A stretch of DNA of 36,362 nucleotides from Opitutaceae bacterium (lineage in GTDB: Bacteria > Verrucomicrobiota > Verrucomicrobiia > Opitutales > Opitutaceae), in assembly GCA_027490995.1 (NCBI GenBank), contig JAIXWY010000007.1, forward strand, positions 1-36,362, written 5' to 3'. The translations under genes were made by a program, and so were the position numbers. The notes below the pieces were generated by a model, which ran no database searches, was not told the origin of the DNA, and worked only from the letters and a program-made list of their open reading frames with translations. Below are positions 26,129 to 34,360 of this stretch, piece by piece. Position 1 is the stretch's first letter. Each line of letters begins with the position of its first letter.

Positions 26129-26500
26129 TCACTCCAGGCCACGCGCCGCGACTTCGTCCTCGTCCCAACCGAGGTAGTGGCCGAGTTCGTGCAGATAGGT
26201 GAGGCGGATTTCCTCGCGAAAGGTGCGGGGGTCGCCTTCAGCGTAATCCCAGATGTTTTCCAAAAAGAGGAGGATGTGGGGCGCAACCTCGGGCGTCTCT
26301 CCCGTGGGCGCGTCGTAGGCTGGCCCGACGAACATGCCCAGGATGTCGGGCTCGAACTCGTCGCCCAGAATCGCTTCGCTGGGCCAGTCGTGGTGCACGA
26401 CCGGCACGCGCGCCGCGATCTCGCGCACGGCGGAGGGCAGCCGGCGCAGCGTCGCCGCGATCGTTTCATCCGCGAGGCTGGAGCGTTGCGTGAAGGTCAT
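26129..26500 (-). CDS. Zincin-like metallopeptidase family protein
   Basis: A 123-residue protein of the short zincin-like metallopeptidase family (PF06262 type). The zinc motif HELGHYLGWDED starts at H104-E105-x2-H108, with acidic residues close behind as possible third ligands. IGTF-like segments ILGMFVGPAYD and HILLFLENIWDYA match the family. No signal peptide is seen. The start at 26500 was taken because the longer frame only adds low-similarity sequence. Peptidase activity has not been shown for most members. Confidence 0.85.
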   Translation of the reverse strand: MTFTQRSSLADETIAATLRRLPSAVREIAARVPVVHHDWPSEAILGDEFEPDILGMFVGPAYDAPTGETPEVAPHILLFLENIWDYAEGDPRTFREEIRLTYLHELGHYLGWDEDEVAARGLE

Positions 26501-26607
26501 GGGAGTGGCTCGGACGGGGGCGTGATGTAACCGGATGGGCGCGGCGGCGTCTAACGTGGAGTCAACAGTCCTCGTTTCACAACGACACAAATAACTCCGA
26601 TAACTCC

Positions 26608-27015
26608 ATGAAAGCATCCAAGTTGATCCTCGTCGCTCTCGCCCTGTTTGTCCCGCTGTCCCTGCCGGCGCTTCGCGCTGACGAGACTGGCAAGCCGCCG
26701 ATGCGCGAGGACCGTCCGGGCAAGGGCGGAAAGGGCGAAAGAGGTGAGAAGGGCGATCGTCTCGCCATGCTCACCGAACAGCTCAGTCTCACGCCCGATC
26801 AGGTCGAGAAGGTGAAGCCGATCCTCAACAGTGAGCGCGAGGCGCTGCGCGCGCTGATGCAGGACACCTCCACGGATCGCGAGGCGAAGCGTCCGAAGAT
26901 GCGCGAGATTCGCGACGCGCATAACGCCAAGATCCGCGCCGTGCTCACGCCGGACCAGCAGGCGAAGATGGATTCCATGCGCGCCGCTGGCGGCAAGAAG
27001 CAGCGGAACAACTAA
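26608..27015 (+). CDS. LTxxQ-motif periplasmic protein (Spy/CpxP-like)
   Basis: A 135-residue protein with a signal peptide (hydrophobic 5-21, cleavage near LRA). A short collagen-like stretch GKGGKGERGEKGD (39-51) follows. The helical core has two LTPDQ motifs (LTPDQVEKVKPIL and LTPDQQAKMDSM), the mark of the Spy/CpxP group of periplasmic chaperones and stress sensors. The Gly-Lys/Glu repeats are unusual for the family and probably flexible. It has its own terminator at 27131-27167. The leader holds TAACTCC twice immediately before the ATG and no Shine-Dalgarno. Confidence 0.78.
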   Translation: MKASKLILVALALFVPLSLPALRADETGKPPMREDRPGKGGKGERGEKGDRLAMLTEQLSLTPDQVEKVKPILNSEREALRALMQDTSTDREAKRPKMREIRDAHNAKIRAVLTPDQQAKMDSMRAAGGKKQRNN

Positions 27016-27130
27016 TCCGTCCGCTGCGCGCGCGCCCACGCTCCGCCTCGTCTGCTCTCGGCCCACCACGGCCGAGTCCAGATCGCGAGCCAGCCCGCCC
27101 GCAGCGCAGAGCAGGGCAGACTGAGCCACC

Positions 27131-27167
27131 GGCCGCCGGATTTCCCTCCCGGCGGCCGCGCTTTTTT
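27131..27167 (+). terminator. Rho-independent terminator
   Basis: Perfect 9-base GC stem GGCCGCCGG / CCGGCGGCC around a 9-base loop, then GCGC and six T residues. It lies about 115 bases after the Spy/CpxP-like gene. Confidence 0.88.
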
Positions 27168-27300
27168 CCCCCGGCTCCGGCCGTTGCGGATGAGCTAAGG
27201 CGAGCGCTCGCTTATCCGTCACGGCCCGCACCGCTAGCGCGCGGGCGTTCGCTTGGGCGCCTTATCGACATCAGCTCGGCGCGGCCTCAGGATGGCGGGA

Positions 27301-28560
27301 ATGATCCAGCACAGTGTCCTCGTGATCGGTGGAGGGGCGGCGGGCTACTTCGCCGCCATCGCCGCAGCGGAGCGTCTCGGTCCGGCGGGGCGGGTGGTGC
27401 TGTGCGAGGCGACCGCACATCCGCTGGCCAAGGTGCGGGTCTCCGGGGGCGGTCGCTGCAACGTTACCCACGATTGCCCCGAGCCCCGCGAGCTGGTGAA
27501 GCGTTACCCGCGAGGCGGGAGCGAGCTGCTCGGGGCGTTTCACCGCTTCGGTCCGCGCGATACGATCGCTTGGTTCTCGGAGCGCGGGGTCGCGCTCAAG
27601 ACCGAGGAGGACGGGCGCATGTTTCCCGTGACCGATGATTCCGCCACGATCGTGGACTGCCTCCAGCGAGAGGCCGCGCGGCTTGGCGTGGAGGTGCGGA
27701 CGCGGTGGCCCGTGACGGCGCTGCGGCGCGCGGAGGGGGGTGATTTCATCGCGACGAGCGGACCGACGGCGGAGACCCTGGAGGTGGCGTGCGTGATCCT
27801 GGCCACCGGCGGAACGAAGGCCCTCGCGGGTGGCACGCTCGCGGAAACCCTCGGGCACACCGTCGAGCCTCCGGTGCCGTCGCTCTTCACGTTTCATTGC
27901 CGGGATCCGCGCCTGGATGGCTTAGCTGGGCTGGCGGTGGCGGATGCCGAGGTCTCGGTGCCGGGCACTCGCCTGCGGCGGCGTGGACCGTTGCTGGTGA
28001 CGCATGCGGGTCTGAGCGGGCCGGCGATCCTGACCCTCTCGGCGTGGGGCGCCCGCGAACTCGCGGCGGTGGGTTATCGTTTCAGTCTTGAGGTGAACGT
28101 CGTCCCGGGCCGGACGCGCGAGCAGGTCCGGAGTGACCTGCGGGCGCAACGCACGGCGCATCCCCGGCGTCGCGTGTCGTCGGGTGGCCCGTTCGCGGTG
28201 CCCCTGCGCTTGTGGGAGCGCCTCGCACTTACGGCTGGCATCGATCCTGAGACGACGTGGTCACACCTTTCCACGGAGGCTTTGGAGGCTCTGGTCGGCG
28301 CCGTCGTGGAGACGCGCTTGGCGATTGAAGGAAAGAGCCTGAACAAGGAGGAATTCGTCACCTGCGGCGGCGTGCGCCGGACCGAGATCGATTTCCGTAC
28401 CCTGGCCAGTCGCTGCTGCCCGGGGCTGTACGTCGTGGGCGAGGCTTTGGATGTGGATGGCGTGACGGGGGGCTTCAATTTCCAAGCCGCATGGACCACG
28501 GGGTGGCTGGCCGGACACGCGGCGGCGGAGGTGGCGTTGCAGGAGCGGATCCGCGAGTGA
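27301..28560 (+). CDS. BaiN/YhiN-family FAD-dependent oxidoreductase (HI0933-like)
   Basis: A 419-residue flavoprotein. The FAD-binding Rossmann motif VLVIGGGAAGYFAAIAAAE is at 6-24. VRVSGGGRCNVTHD (near 48-61) is the hallmark of the HI0933/YhiN/BaiN family, and GLYVVGEALDVDGVTGGFN near the C-terminus binds FAD again. The length is normal. Most members have no known substrate; some are called RdsA or BaiN-type dehydrogenases. I took ATG 27301 because AGGA lies nine bases upstream; ATG 27292 is in frame three codons earlier. Confidence 0.88.
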   Translation: MIQHSVLVIGGGAAGYFAAIAAAERLGPAGRVVLCEATAHPLAKVRVSGGGRCNVTHDCPEPRELVKRYPRGGSELLGAFHRFGPRDTIAWFSERGVALKTEEDGRMFPVTDDSATIVDCLQREAARLGVEVRTRWPVTALRRAEGGDFIATSGPTAETLEVACVILATGGTKALAGGTLAETLGHTVEPPVPSLFTFHCRDPRLDGLAGLAVADAEVSVPGTRLRRRGPLLVTHAGLSGPAILTLSAWGARELAAVGYRFSLEVNVVPGRTREQVRSDLRAQRTAHPRRRVSSGGPFAVPLRLWERLALTAGIDPETTWSHLSTEALEALVGAVVETRLAIEGKSLNKEEFVTCGGVRRTEIDFRTLASRCCPGLYVVGEALDVDGVTGGFNFQAAWTTGWLAGHAAAEVALQERIRE

Positions 28561-28615
28561 GCGCGCCCGCCTCCTCGGTTCTCGTGTCCTCGTCATCGCA
28601 GACTACACCGCACCT

Positions 28616-29572
28616 ATGAATGGACGCATTGCGATTCTCGGAGCAGGTGCGATCGGTCTCTATTATGGTGCGAGGCTCGCGCTGGCGGGGCGCGACGTGA
28701 GCTTTCTTGCGCGCAGTGACTTGGCGGCGATCCGCGCGCGCGGCATCACGCTCAAGGTCGAAGGCCGCGTGGAAACCCTGAAACCCGCAGCGGTCTTCGC
28801 GCGCTCGGAGGACATCGGCCCGGTCGATCTCGTAATCCTCACCCTTAAGGCCACGGCAAACGCCGAACTGGCGCAGCTCCTGCCCCCGCTCCTCGGCCCC
28901 ACCACGCGGGTGCTCACGCTACAGAACGGTCTGGGCAGCGAGGACACCCTCGCGCGTTGGATCGACCGCGATCGCATCCTCGGTGGGCTCTGCTACATTG
29001 CCTGCATGCGCCTCGCGCCGGCGGAGGTGACGTGCCTCCACGCGGGCTCGATCGCGCTCGGTGAGGCGGACGGACTTCCGCGCGCGCGCACCCGCGAGCT
29101 CGCTGCGCTCTTCGAATCCGCTGGCGTGGCGTGTCGCGTCGTCGATGACCTCGTGGCGGCGCGTTGGCGCAAGCTCATCTGGAACGTCCCTTTCAATGGC
29201 CTCAGCATCGCAGCCGGGGCGGTGACGACCGATGTGCTCTGTGCCGATCCTGCGTTGCGTGAAGAGGTGCGCGCGTTGATGCAGGAAGTGCAGGCGGCCG
29301 CGCGTCAGCTGGGAATCGACATTCCGGATGACGTCTTGCGGAAACAGTATGACGTGACCCCGCCGATGGGACCGTACCGTCCCTCAAGCTTAGTCGACTT
29401 CCTCGCGGGACGCCCGCTGGAGATCGAGGCGATCTGGGGCGAGCCGTTGCGGCGCGCGCAGGCCGCTGGAGCGGCGATGCCGCGGCTCGCGCTCCTGTAT
29501 GCTCTGCTGCGGCGGATCGATGCCGACCGGACGCGCGCCCCTGCTCAGGCGGGCGCGGTGTCGGCGAACTGA
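28616..29572 (+). CDS. 2-dehydropantoate 2-reductase family protein (PanE/ApbA-like)
   Basis: A 318-residue ketopantoate reductase-type enzyme. The NADP-binding GAGAIG motif is at 9-14, and LQNGLG (102-107) is conserved. The catalytic lysine is probably K186 in RWRKLIWNVPFNGLS, with N190 and N194 as substrate-binding candidates. SSLVDFLAGRPLEIEAIWGEP matches the family's C-terminal signature. It would reduce 2-dehydropantoate to pantoate for coenzyme A synthesis, though PanE paralogues with other substrates are common. Its last 28 bases overlap the convergent isomerase gene. It begins 55 bases after the flavoprotein gene. Confidence 0.86.
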   Translation: MNGRIAILGAGAIGLYYGARLALAGRDVSFLARSDLAAIRARGITLKVEGRVETLKPAAVFARSEDIGPVDLVILTLKATANAELAQLLPPLLGPTTRVLTLQNGLGSEDTLARWIDRDRILGGLCYIACMRLAPAEVTCLHAGSIALGEADGLPRARTRELAALFESAGVACRVVDDLVAARWRKLIWNVPFNGLSIAAGAVTTDVLCADPALREEVRALMQEVQAAARQLGIDIPDDVLRKQYDVTPPMGPYRPSSLVDFLAGRPLEIEAIWGEPLRRAQAAGAAMPRLALLYALLRRIDADRTRAPAQAGAVSAN

Positions 29573-30339
29573 CGCCGGACCTCGGCCACCGCCGCGTGGA
29601 CGCCGGCGGTCATCCCGGCGGTCCAGTTGCACTCGATCGTGAGATGGCGGCAGCGCGTGGCGCGGCGGAGCTCGCGGAGGAACGGCCGGAAATCGTCGCC
29701 GTGGAAACCTGGCTCGGTGCGGCCCTCGTTCTCGGCCAGGTGTGCGTGCGTGACGAGCGCCGCGTGGCGGGCGATGGGATCCGGCGCCTCGCCGTTGCGC
29801 AGCATGTGAAACACGTCGACCAGCAACTGGACCGATGGGTGTCCGCAGCGCCGCACGGCCTCGGCTCCTTCATCGAGGGTGTTCACGAGATTACACTCGC
29901 CGCGATTGAGGGCCTCGACGACCACGGTGATGCCGTGCCGTTGGGCGATCGGCGCCACAAGCGTCAGCGCCTCGACGTACTGCTCGAACCCACGTGCGCC
30001 GGACCAGCCCTCGGGCATCATTCGCGCCATCGCGGAGCCGAAGACGATCGTGCGCAGCCCGATGGACGCGGCGCGACGGAATGCCGTTTCGGTGTAGCGC
30101 GCCAGGCGCGTGTGATCGACCGCGGGACCGGTGACCTTCAGGTCGGCGGGCAAAAAACAATTGGCGGCGGGCGTGGGCCGGTGGCAGTCGAGGATCGCCG
30201 CGGCGTGCGGCGCGAAGGCCGCGTCGGGCTGCTCAGGCAGCAGCAGGTGCTGGACGTGGGCCTCGATGAAATCGAACGGCGGATTGGGCAGTCCGGCGAT
30301 CTCAGCGGGGGTGGCGCAGATACCGACGAGGAGGGGCAT
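29545..30339 (-). CDS. Sugar phosphate isomerase/epimerase (xylose isomerase-like TIM barrel)
   Basis: A 264-residue AP-endonuclease-2-type TIM barrel. Candidate divalent-metal ligands are Glu in VVVEALNRGE, Asp in LLVDVFHML, the His in THAHLAENEGR and Glu in LTIECNW, matching the Glu-Asp-His-Glu set of this superfamily. Family members isomerise or epimerise sugars and inositols. It starts 8 bases after uxaC ends, so it is in one transcript with glucuronate isomerase and probably handles a uronate- or ketose-type substrate. Confidence 0.82.
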   Translation of the reverse strand: MPLLVGICATPAEIAGLPNPPFDFIEAHVQHLLLPEQPDAAFAPHAAAILDCHRPTPAANCFLPADLKVTGPAVDHTRLARYTETAFRRAASIGLRTIVFGSAMARMMPEGWSGARGFEQYVEALTLVAPIAQRHGITVVVEALNRGECNLVNTLDEGAEAVRRCGHPSVQLLVDVFHMLRNGEAPDPIARHAALVTHAHLAENEGRTEPGFHGDDFRPFLRELRRATRCRHLTIECNWTAGMTAGVHAAVAEVRRQFADTAPA

Positions 30340-30347
30340 GGGGTGAT

Positions 30348-31775
30348 TCAGAGTTTGCCAGCCTGCAGGCCGAAGTACCCCGCGGCGTTGTCGTAGCAGA
30401 TGTCGCGAACCAGCTTAGCCACTGCAGCCTCGTCCGCCGGGATGAGACCGGCCTGCACGTCGGTACCGATCATGCCGCAGAGCAGCCGGCGGAAATACTC
30501 GTGGCGTACGTAACTGAGGAAGCTGCGCGAGTCGGTGAGCATGCCTACGAAGCGGGAGAGCAGGCCAAGCTGGGAGAGTGCGTTGATCTGCCACTCCATG
30601 CCTTCCTTCTGGTCGAGGAACCACCAGCCCGAGCCGAACTGCAGCTTGCCGGGGATCGTGCCGTCTTGGAAGTTGCCGGCCATCGTGGCAAACGTGTAGT
30701 TTTCGGATGGATTCAGGTTGTAGAGGATGATCTTTGGTAGGCGGTCGTCGCGGTCGAGCGTGTCAAGGTAGCGGGCGAGCGCGCGGGTCTGGGGAAAGTC
30801 GCCGATCGAGTCTACGCCGGCGTCGGCGCCGAGGCGGCGGAGGAGGCGGGAGTTGGTGTTGCGCAGCGCGCCGAGGTGGAGCTGCTTGGTCCAGCCGCGC
30901 GCGGCGTCGAGCCGTCCGAGATGGACGAGGAGGAACCAGACGAACTTGGCAGTCTGGTCTGGTGTGGCCGCGACGCCTGCCCGGGCTTGGTCGAAGATCA
31001 CGGACGCCTCCCGCGCGGTGCATTCGACGTCGGGCAGCGACTCGAGGCCGTGGTCGGAGAGGCGCCCGCCGAGTGAGTGGAAGAACGCGTGCCGCCGGTC
31101 GAGTGCTTCGAGCAGTGTCGGCAGGTTGCGCACCTCGACCCCGCTGCGTTGGGCGAGCAGGTCGCACCACGGGTTGAAGACGGCGGGAGCGTTGACGGCG
31201 AGAGCCTTGTCGGGTCGGAACGTAGGATAGACGCGCGTCGCGAGGGAGCTGCGAGCGATGGCCTGGTGATGCTCTAGGGTGTCGGCCGGATCGTCGGTTG
31301 TGCAGACGACGGTGACGCGGTTGGACGTGAGGATCCCGTGGGTGGTGAGAGCGGGGGTGGCGAGGCGGGCGTTGGCCTCCTCCCAGATGTGCGGGGCGTT
31401 GGCCTCGTTGATGAGCAGGTCGATCCCAAAGTACCGGCGCAGTTCGAGGTGCGACCAGTGGTGGAGCGGGTTGCGGACGAGTGCGGGGACGGTGCGGGCG
31501 AAGGCGAGAAACTTGTCGTAGTCGCTCGTCGCGCCACCGGTGATGAGTTCCTCGGGCACGCCGGCGGCCCGCATGGCGCGCCACTTATAGTGGTCGCCGG
31601 CGAGCCAGATCTGGGTGAGGTTGGCGAACTGCCGATTGGCCGCGATCTGGTCGGGTGGGAGGTGGCAGTGGTAATCGAAGATGGGCTGCTTCGCCGCGTG
31701 CTCGAAATAGAGGCGCCGGGCCCACGGATTGGGCAGGAGAAAGTCGTCGGGCAGGAACGGCTGGGAGAGCGTCAT
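30348..31775 (-). CDS. uxaC: Glucuronate isomerase
   Basis: A 475-residue protein, the normal size for UxaC. PIFDYHCHLPPDQIA (31-45) gives the amidohydrolase-like His-x-His pair (H36, H38). AGDHYKWRAMRAAGV, YNLNPSENYTFATMAGNF, GSGWWFLDQKEGME and MLTDSRSFLSYVRHEYFRR are all signature segments of the family. It converts D-glucuronate to fructuronate and D-galacturonate to tagaturonate in the cytoplasm. The ATG at 31775 was chosen over an upstream TTG frame. It forms an operon with the downstream TIM-barrel gene and is divergent from the MACPF-like gene. No uxaB, uxuA or kdgK homologue is in the window. Confidence 0.95.
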   Translation of the reverse strand: MTLSQPFLPDDFLLPNPWARRLYFEHAAKQPIFDYHCHLPPDQIAANRQFANLTQIWLAGDHYKWRAMRAAGVPEELITGGATSDYDKFLAFARTVPALVRNPLHHWSHLELRRYFGIDLLINEANAPHIWEEANARLATPALTTHGILTSNRVTVVCTTDDPADTLEHHQAIARSSLATRVYPTFRPDKALAVNAPAVFNPWCDLLAQRSGVEVRNLPTLLEALDRRHAFFHSLGGRLSDHGLESLPDVECTAREASVIFDQARAGVAATPDQTAKFVWFLLVHLGRLDAARGWTKQLHLGALRNTNSRLLRRLGADAGVDSIGDFPQTRALARYLDTLDRDDRLPKIILYNLNPSENYTFATMAGNFQDGTIPGKLQFGSGWWFLDQKEGMEWQINALSQLGLLSRFVGMLTDSRSFLSYVRHEYFRRLLCGMIGTDVQAGLIPADEAAVAKLVRDICYDNAAGYFGLQAGKL

Positions 31776-31977
31776 GGCGGGTGAGGTGAGACCGGAACGA
31801 GGGAAGGGCGGCGCGCGCCCTGGCGCAAGACGGGGCATGGGGCTCGACGCGACCCTCCTGGCGGGACGGTTCGAGCAGTCCACCGCTCTGCACGGTCCGG
31901 GCAAGCGGCGCCCCGATGAATGTTAACTCAGGGGGCGGCGGGCGCGGACTTGACCGGCGGGTTATCGAGGAGCGAGG

Positions 31978-32054
31978 CGCTTCGCGGCACCGTGATATCC
32001 GCCGGGGTGGTGGCTTGAGGGATCGTGGTAGTAAGATGAGGCGGCCGCGAAGCG
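31978..32054. other. Long-range 11-base inverted repeat
   Basis: CGCTTCGCGGC at 31978-31988 and its exact inverse GCCGCGAAGCG at 32044-32054 bracket 55 bases. This could fold an untranslated leader or be a small structured RNA; in such GC-rich DNA chance is possible. Confidence 0.3.
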
Positions 32055-32305
32055 TGCGTGACCTACTGGGTTGGTGTGTGATTAGACCGCCCCCGTCATC
32101 TTTGGGGGAGTGACGGTGGAGAGCTGCGAGTTTGGGCTATTCCTCGATTGGCCAACGACCGGTCCGGCACCCGCGCGCGGAGGCTTCCTTTCGGCGAGAA
32201 GCTTTAGATGCGCCCGTGGTCGGCCCGCGTCGGATCCGCGGTGAGTGCCACCCACGAGTGGTCTGGGCGCGGCGAGTGGACAAGTTTGACGCGGATCAAC
32301 GGACG

Positions 32306-32330
32306 TGTTGATGGCTAAGGTGTATCAACA
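32306..32330. promoter_or_regulatory. Operator-like dyad before the MACPF-like gene
   Basis: TGTTGAT, 11 bases, ATCAACA: a perfect 7-base inverted repeat with a one-turn-type spacing, ending 28 bases before the ATG at 32359. The position and symmetry fit a dimeric regulator's binding site in the core promoter or 5' leader. Confidence 0.5.
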
Positions 32331-32358
32331 ATCTGTTACCTTTTCCTTTCGGTGAACC

Positions 32359-34131
32359 ATGCCACCTCTTAACCGTCGTACTTTCTTTCGCGCCGTTACA
32401 CTCGCTGCGGGCGGCGCCCTTATTCGTCCTCGGTCTGCGGTGGCGGCACCCTCGGATGAGAGTGACACCGTTCCGCTCGGCCTTGGGGTGAACTCTGCGA
32501 CGGGTTCGTTGCAGGAGTCGGCGATCCAATTTACTCCCGGCGGGATTGGTCGGGGAGAGGCGGTGTCGGAGCTCTCCTTCTACAACCGTTTCGAGCGCTA
32601 CGCGGAGTCGATGTCGATCAGCATCAGTGCTGGCGGAAGCTACGGTGCCTTTAGTCTCTCCAACGAGTTTTCCAAACAGCATGATCTCGCGCGCGATGAG
32701 CTGACGGTTTATTGCGTCGTGAAACGCGAAATCCGCTGCCAGCCGCAGCGCGCCGGATCGATCAAGGTTCAGCGGGAGGCCCTTGAGTTGTTCAACCAGA
32801 GTCCCGAGGAATTTGTCGCCCGTTATGGCGACGAGTACATCTCCGGCGTGGTTTGGGGCGGCGGTTATGTCGGCGTGATTGCCCTCTCCTGCACCAGCGC
32901 GGATGAACGCGATGCGTGGTCCAACACGCTCCAGGCCTCCTTCGCCGGGGCCAAGCTCAGCGCCTCCGGCAGCGCGAGCATCGGCCAGACTTGGGAACGA
33001 TTCAAGAAGACCACGCGGCTATCCGCCCGGCACGTCTCGTATGGCGTGCCCCACGCGTTTGAGCTGCGTCCTCCGGCCATGGGCACCGGCAACGCCCAGT
33101 CCGAGATCACAAACCTGAACGATCTCATTGCTCACTTCGTGTCCAGTAGCGAGGCCGCCGTGGTGGATGCGTTCGAGCAGGGTCAACACCGTCCGCGGCA
33201 GTATTATGTTCCCATCACCGTCCAGCGGCGGGCGTACGCGCCGCTCATCCCGGGAAGTGCGGGTACGAGTTTCGGAACGCTGCGTAACCGACTCGTGGAG
33301 GAGCGGCGGCTGATTGCTCAGGCGCGGCGTCAACTTCGGGCCTGGCAGAGTGCGCAGGATCTGGTGAAGCAGGTGATCTTCCATCCGGAACATTTTGATG
33401 CGACCACCGAGGATTTGGAGTTGTGGATCGGTCAAGGCATCTGGAACCGAAACTTCCGTCGGGCCGAGCACAACGCTGCCTACACCATGCTGGATGAGCG
33501 GATCGCCACGCTCGCCGACCAACTTGGCGTTTACGTGCAGCACGTGAACGAACAGCCCGCGTCCGAAGAACGTCCGGCGCTTGAATTGCCGGAGTTGGAC
33601 GACATCCCTGAGATTCGTCGCACGCGGGGCACGCCCTACCTGCTTCGTGAGCCTTACCGGAACCACTTGCTCACGCTGGACCCAAAGAATGGGCGTCTCT
33701 TCCTCACGGCGGCGCGCGCAAGAGACCTCACGCAGCGATGGATCGTTGAGCCCGCCTTGAATGAAGGCGGCTATTGGCTGCGCAACGCCCAGAACCGTCA
33801 GGTCGTCGTCTGGCGGAAGGAGCAAGGCTCGGCCCAGTACTCCTGGCAGCAGCTCACCGTGGCCGACGTCGGGGACGACGGGAGCGTCGATCCAAGCGTC
33901 CGCCTGCTCAACTTCGAGTTGCGGCCGAGCACGACCTTCCGGGGGGGCCGCAACCCCAATCTCACCGCGATCTGCTTCCCAGTCGGCTTCTGGCCGGACC
34001 TCATCGCGTTGCTGAAACCCATGGGCGATCAGGACAACGCGCCTGCCGTGCCCCGTGGATTCACCTTCGATTCCACTGGAGATACGGTCTCGTGGTTCAT
34101 GGATCCGATCAATCCCCGCGACTTCAGTTAG
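32359..34131 (+). CDS. Tat-exported MACPF-like (perforin-like) protein with lectin-like C-terminus
   Basis: A 590-residue protein. Residues 1-30 are a twin-arginine signal (NRRTFFRA, then a hydrophobic AVTLAAGGALI, cleavage near AVAA). About 65-235 resemble a MACPF/CDC pore-forming core: YGDEYISGVVWGG at 156-168 fits the signature YG-x2-(F/Y)I-x5-GG, with Asp-Glu where Thr-His is usual. It is flanked by two alternating small/polar stretches (SISISAGGSYGAFSLSNEFS at 87-106 and AKLSASGSASIGQTWERF at 198-215), like the helices that refold into membrane hairpins. An alpha-helical middle follows (300-400). Then a Trp- and Asn-rich segment (425-500; NHLLTLDPKNGRLFLT, QRWIVEPALNEGGYWLRNA) resembles a beta-trefoil lectin unit. 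Pore formation or target binding is inference. The gene stands alone, divergent from uxaC. Confidence 0.55.
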   Translation: MPPLNRRTFFRAVTLAAGGALIRPRSAVAAPSDESDTVPLGLGVNSATGSLQESAIQFTPGGIGRGEAVSELSFYNRFERYAESMSISISAGGSYGAFSLSNEFSKQHDLARDELTVYCVVKREIRCQPQRAGSIKVQREALELFNQSPEEFVARYGDEYISGVVWGGGYVGVIALSCTSADERDAWSNTLQASFAGAKLSASGSASIGQTWERFKKTTRLSARHVSYGVPHAFELRPPAMGTGNAQSEITNLNDLIAHFVSSSEAAVVDAFEQGQHRPRQYYVPITVQRRAYAPLIPGSAGTSFGTLRNRLVEERRLIAQARRQLRAWQSAQDLVKQVIFHPEHFDATTEDLELWIGQGIWNRNFRRAEHNAAYTMLDERIATLADQLGVYVQHVNEQPASEERPALELPELDDIPEIRRTRGTPYLLREPYRNHLLTLDPKNGRLFLTAARARDLTQRWIVEPALNEGGYWLRNAQNRQVVVWRKEQGSAQYSWQQLTVADVGDDGSVDPSVRLLNFELRPSTTFRGGRNPNLTAICFPVGFWPDLIALLKPMGDQDNAPAVPRGFTFDSTGDTVSWFMDPINPRDFS

Positions 34132-34360
34132 ACGACGACTGCGGTTCTTGATCGAGGGCGCATCTCGCGGGCGATCGAGCGCAAACGGAAAATCGGCGCC
34201 GGGGACGACCGTCGCGCGCTTCGGAACGCAGAGCGTAGCTGCTTACCGCATTCCGGCGTGGGTCCCAATGTTGAATCACGATCGGGGCGGCGCGAATGCG
34301 CCGGGCTCGCTGGCGACCGGTTGCCGCGCCGGGTAGCCCCTGGCGCGCGGCGGATGCGCT

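Larger units (their letters stand above)
31776..32358. other. Divergent intergenic region between uxaC and the MACPF-like gene
   Basis: 583 bases with no gene that I can support. It must hold the uxaC promoter (leftward) and the promoter of the MACPF-like gene (rightward). It contains a long-range perfect 11-base inverted repeat (31978-31988 with 32044-32054), an 8-base inverted pair (32233-32240 with 32290-32297), and the 25-base dyad at 32306-32330. The small frame at 31916-32113 is Gly/Arg-rich and not convincing. Confidence 0.6.

Noticed and set aside
31916..32113. 65-codon frame upstream of uxaC
   Set aside because: Gly/Arg-rich, no ribosome binding site, overlaps an inverted repeat; not distinguishable from noise.
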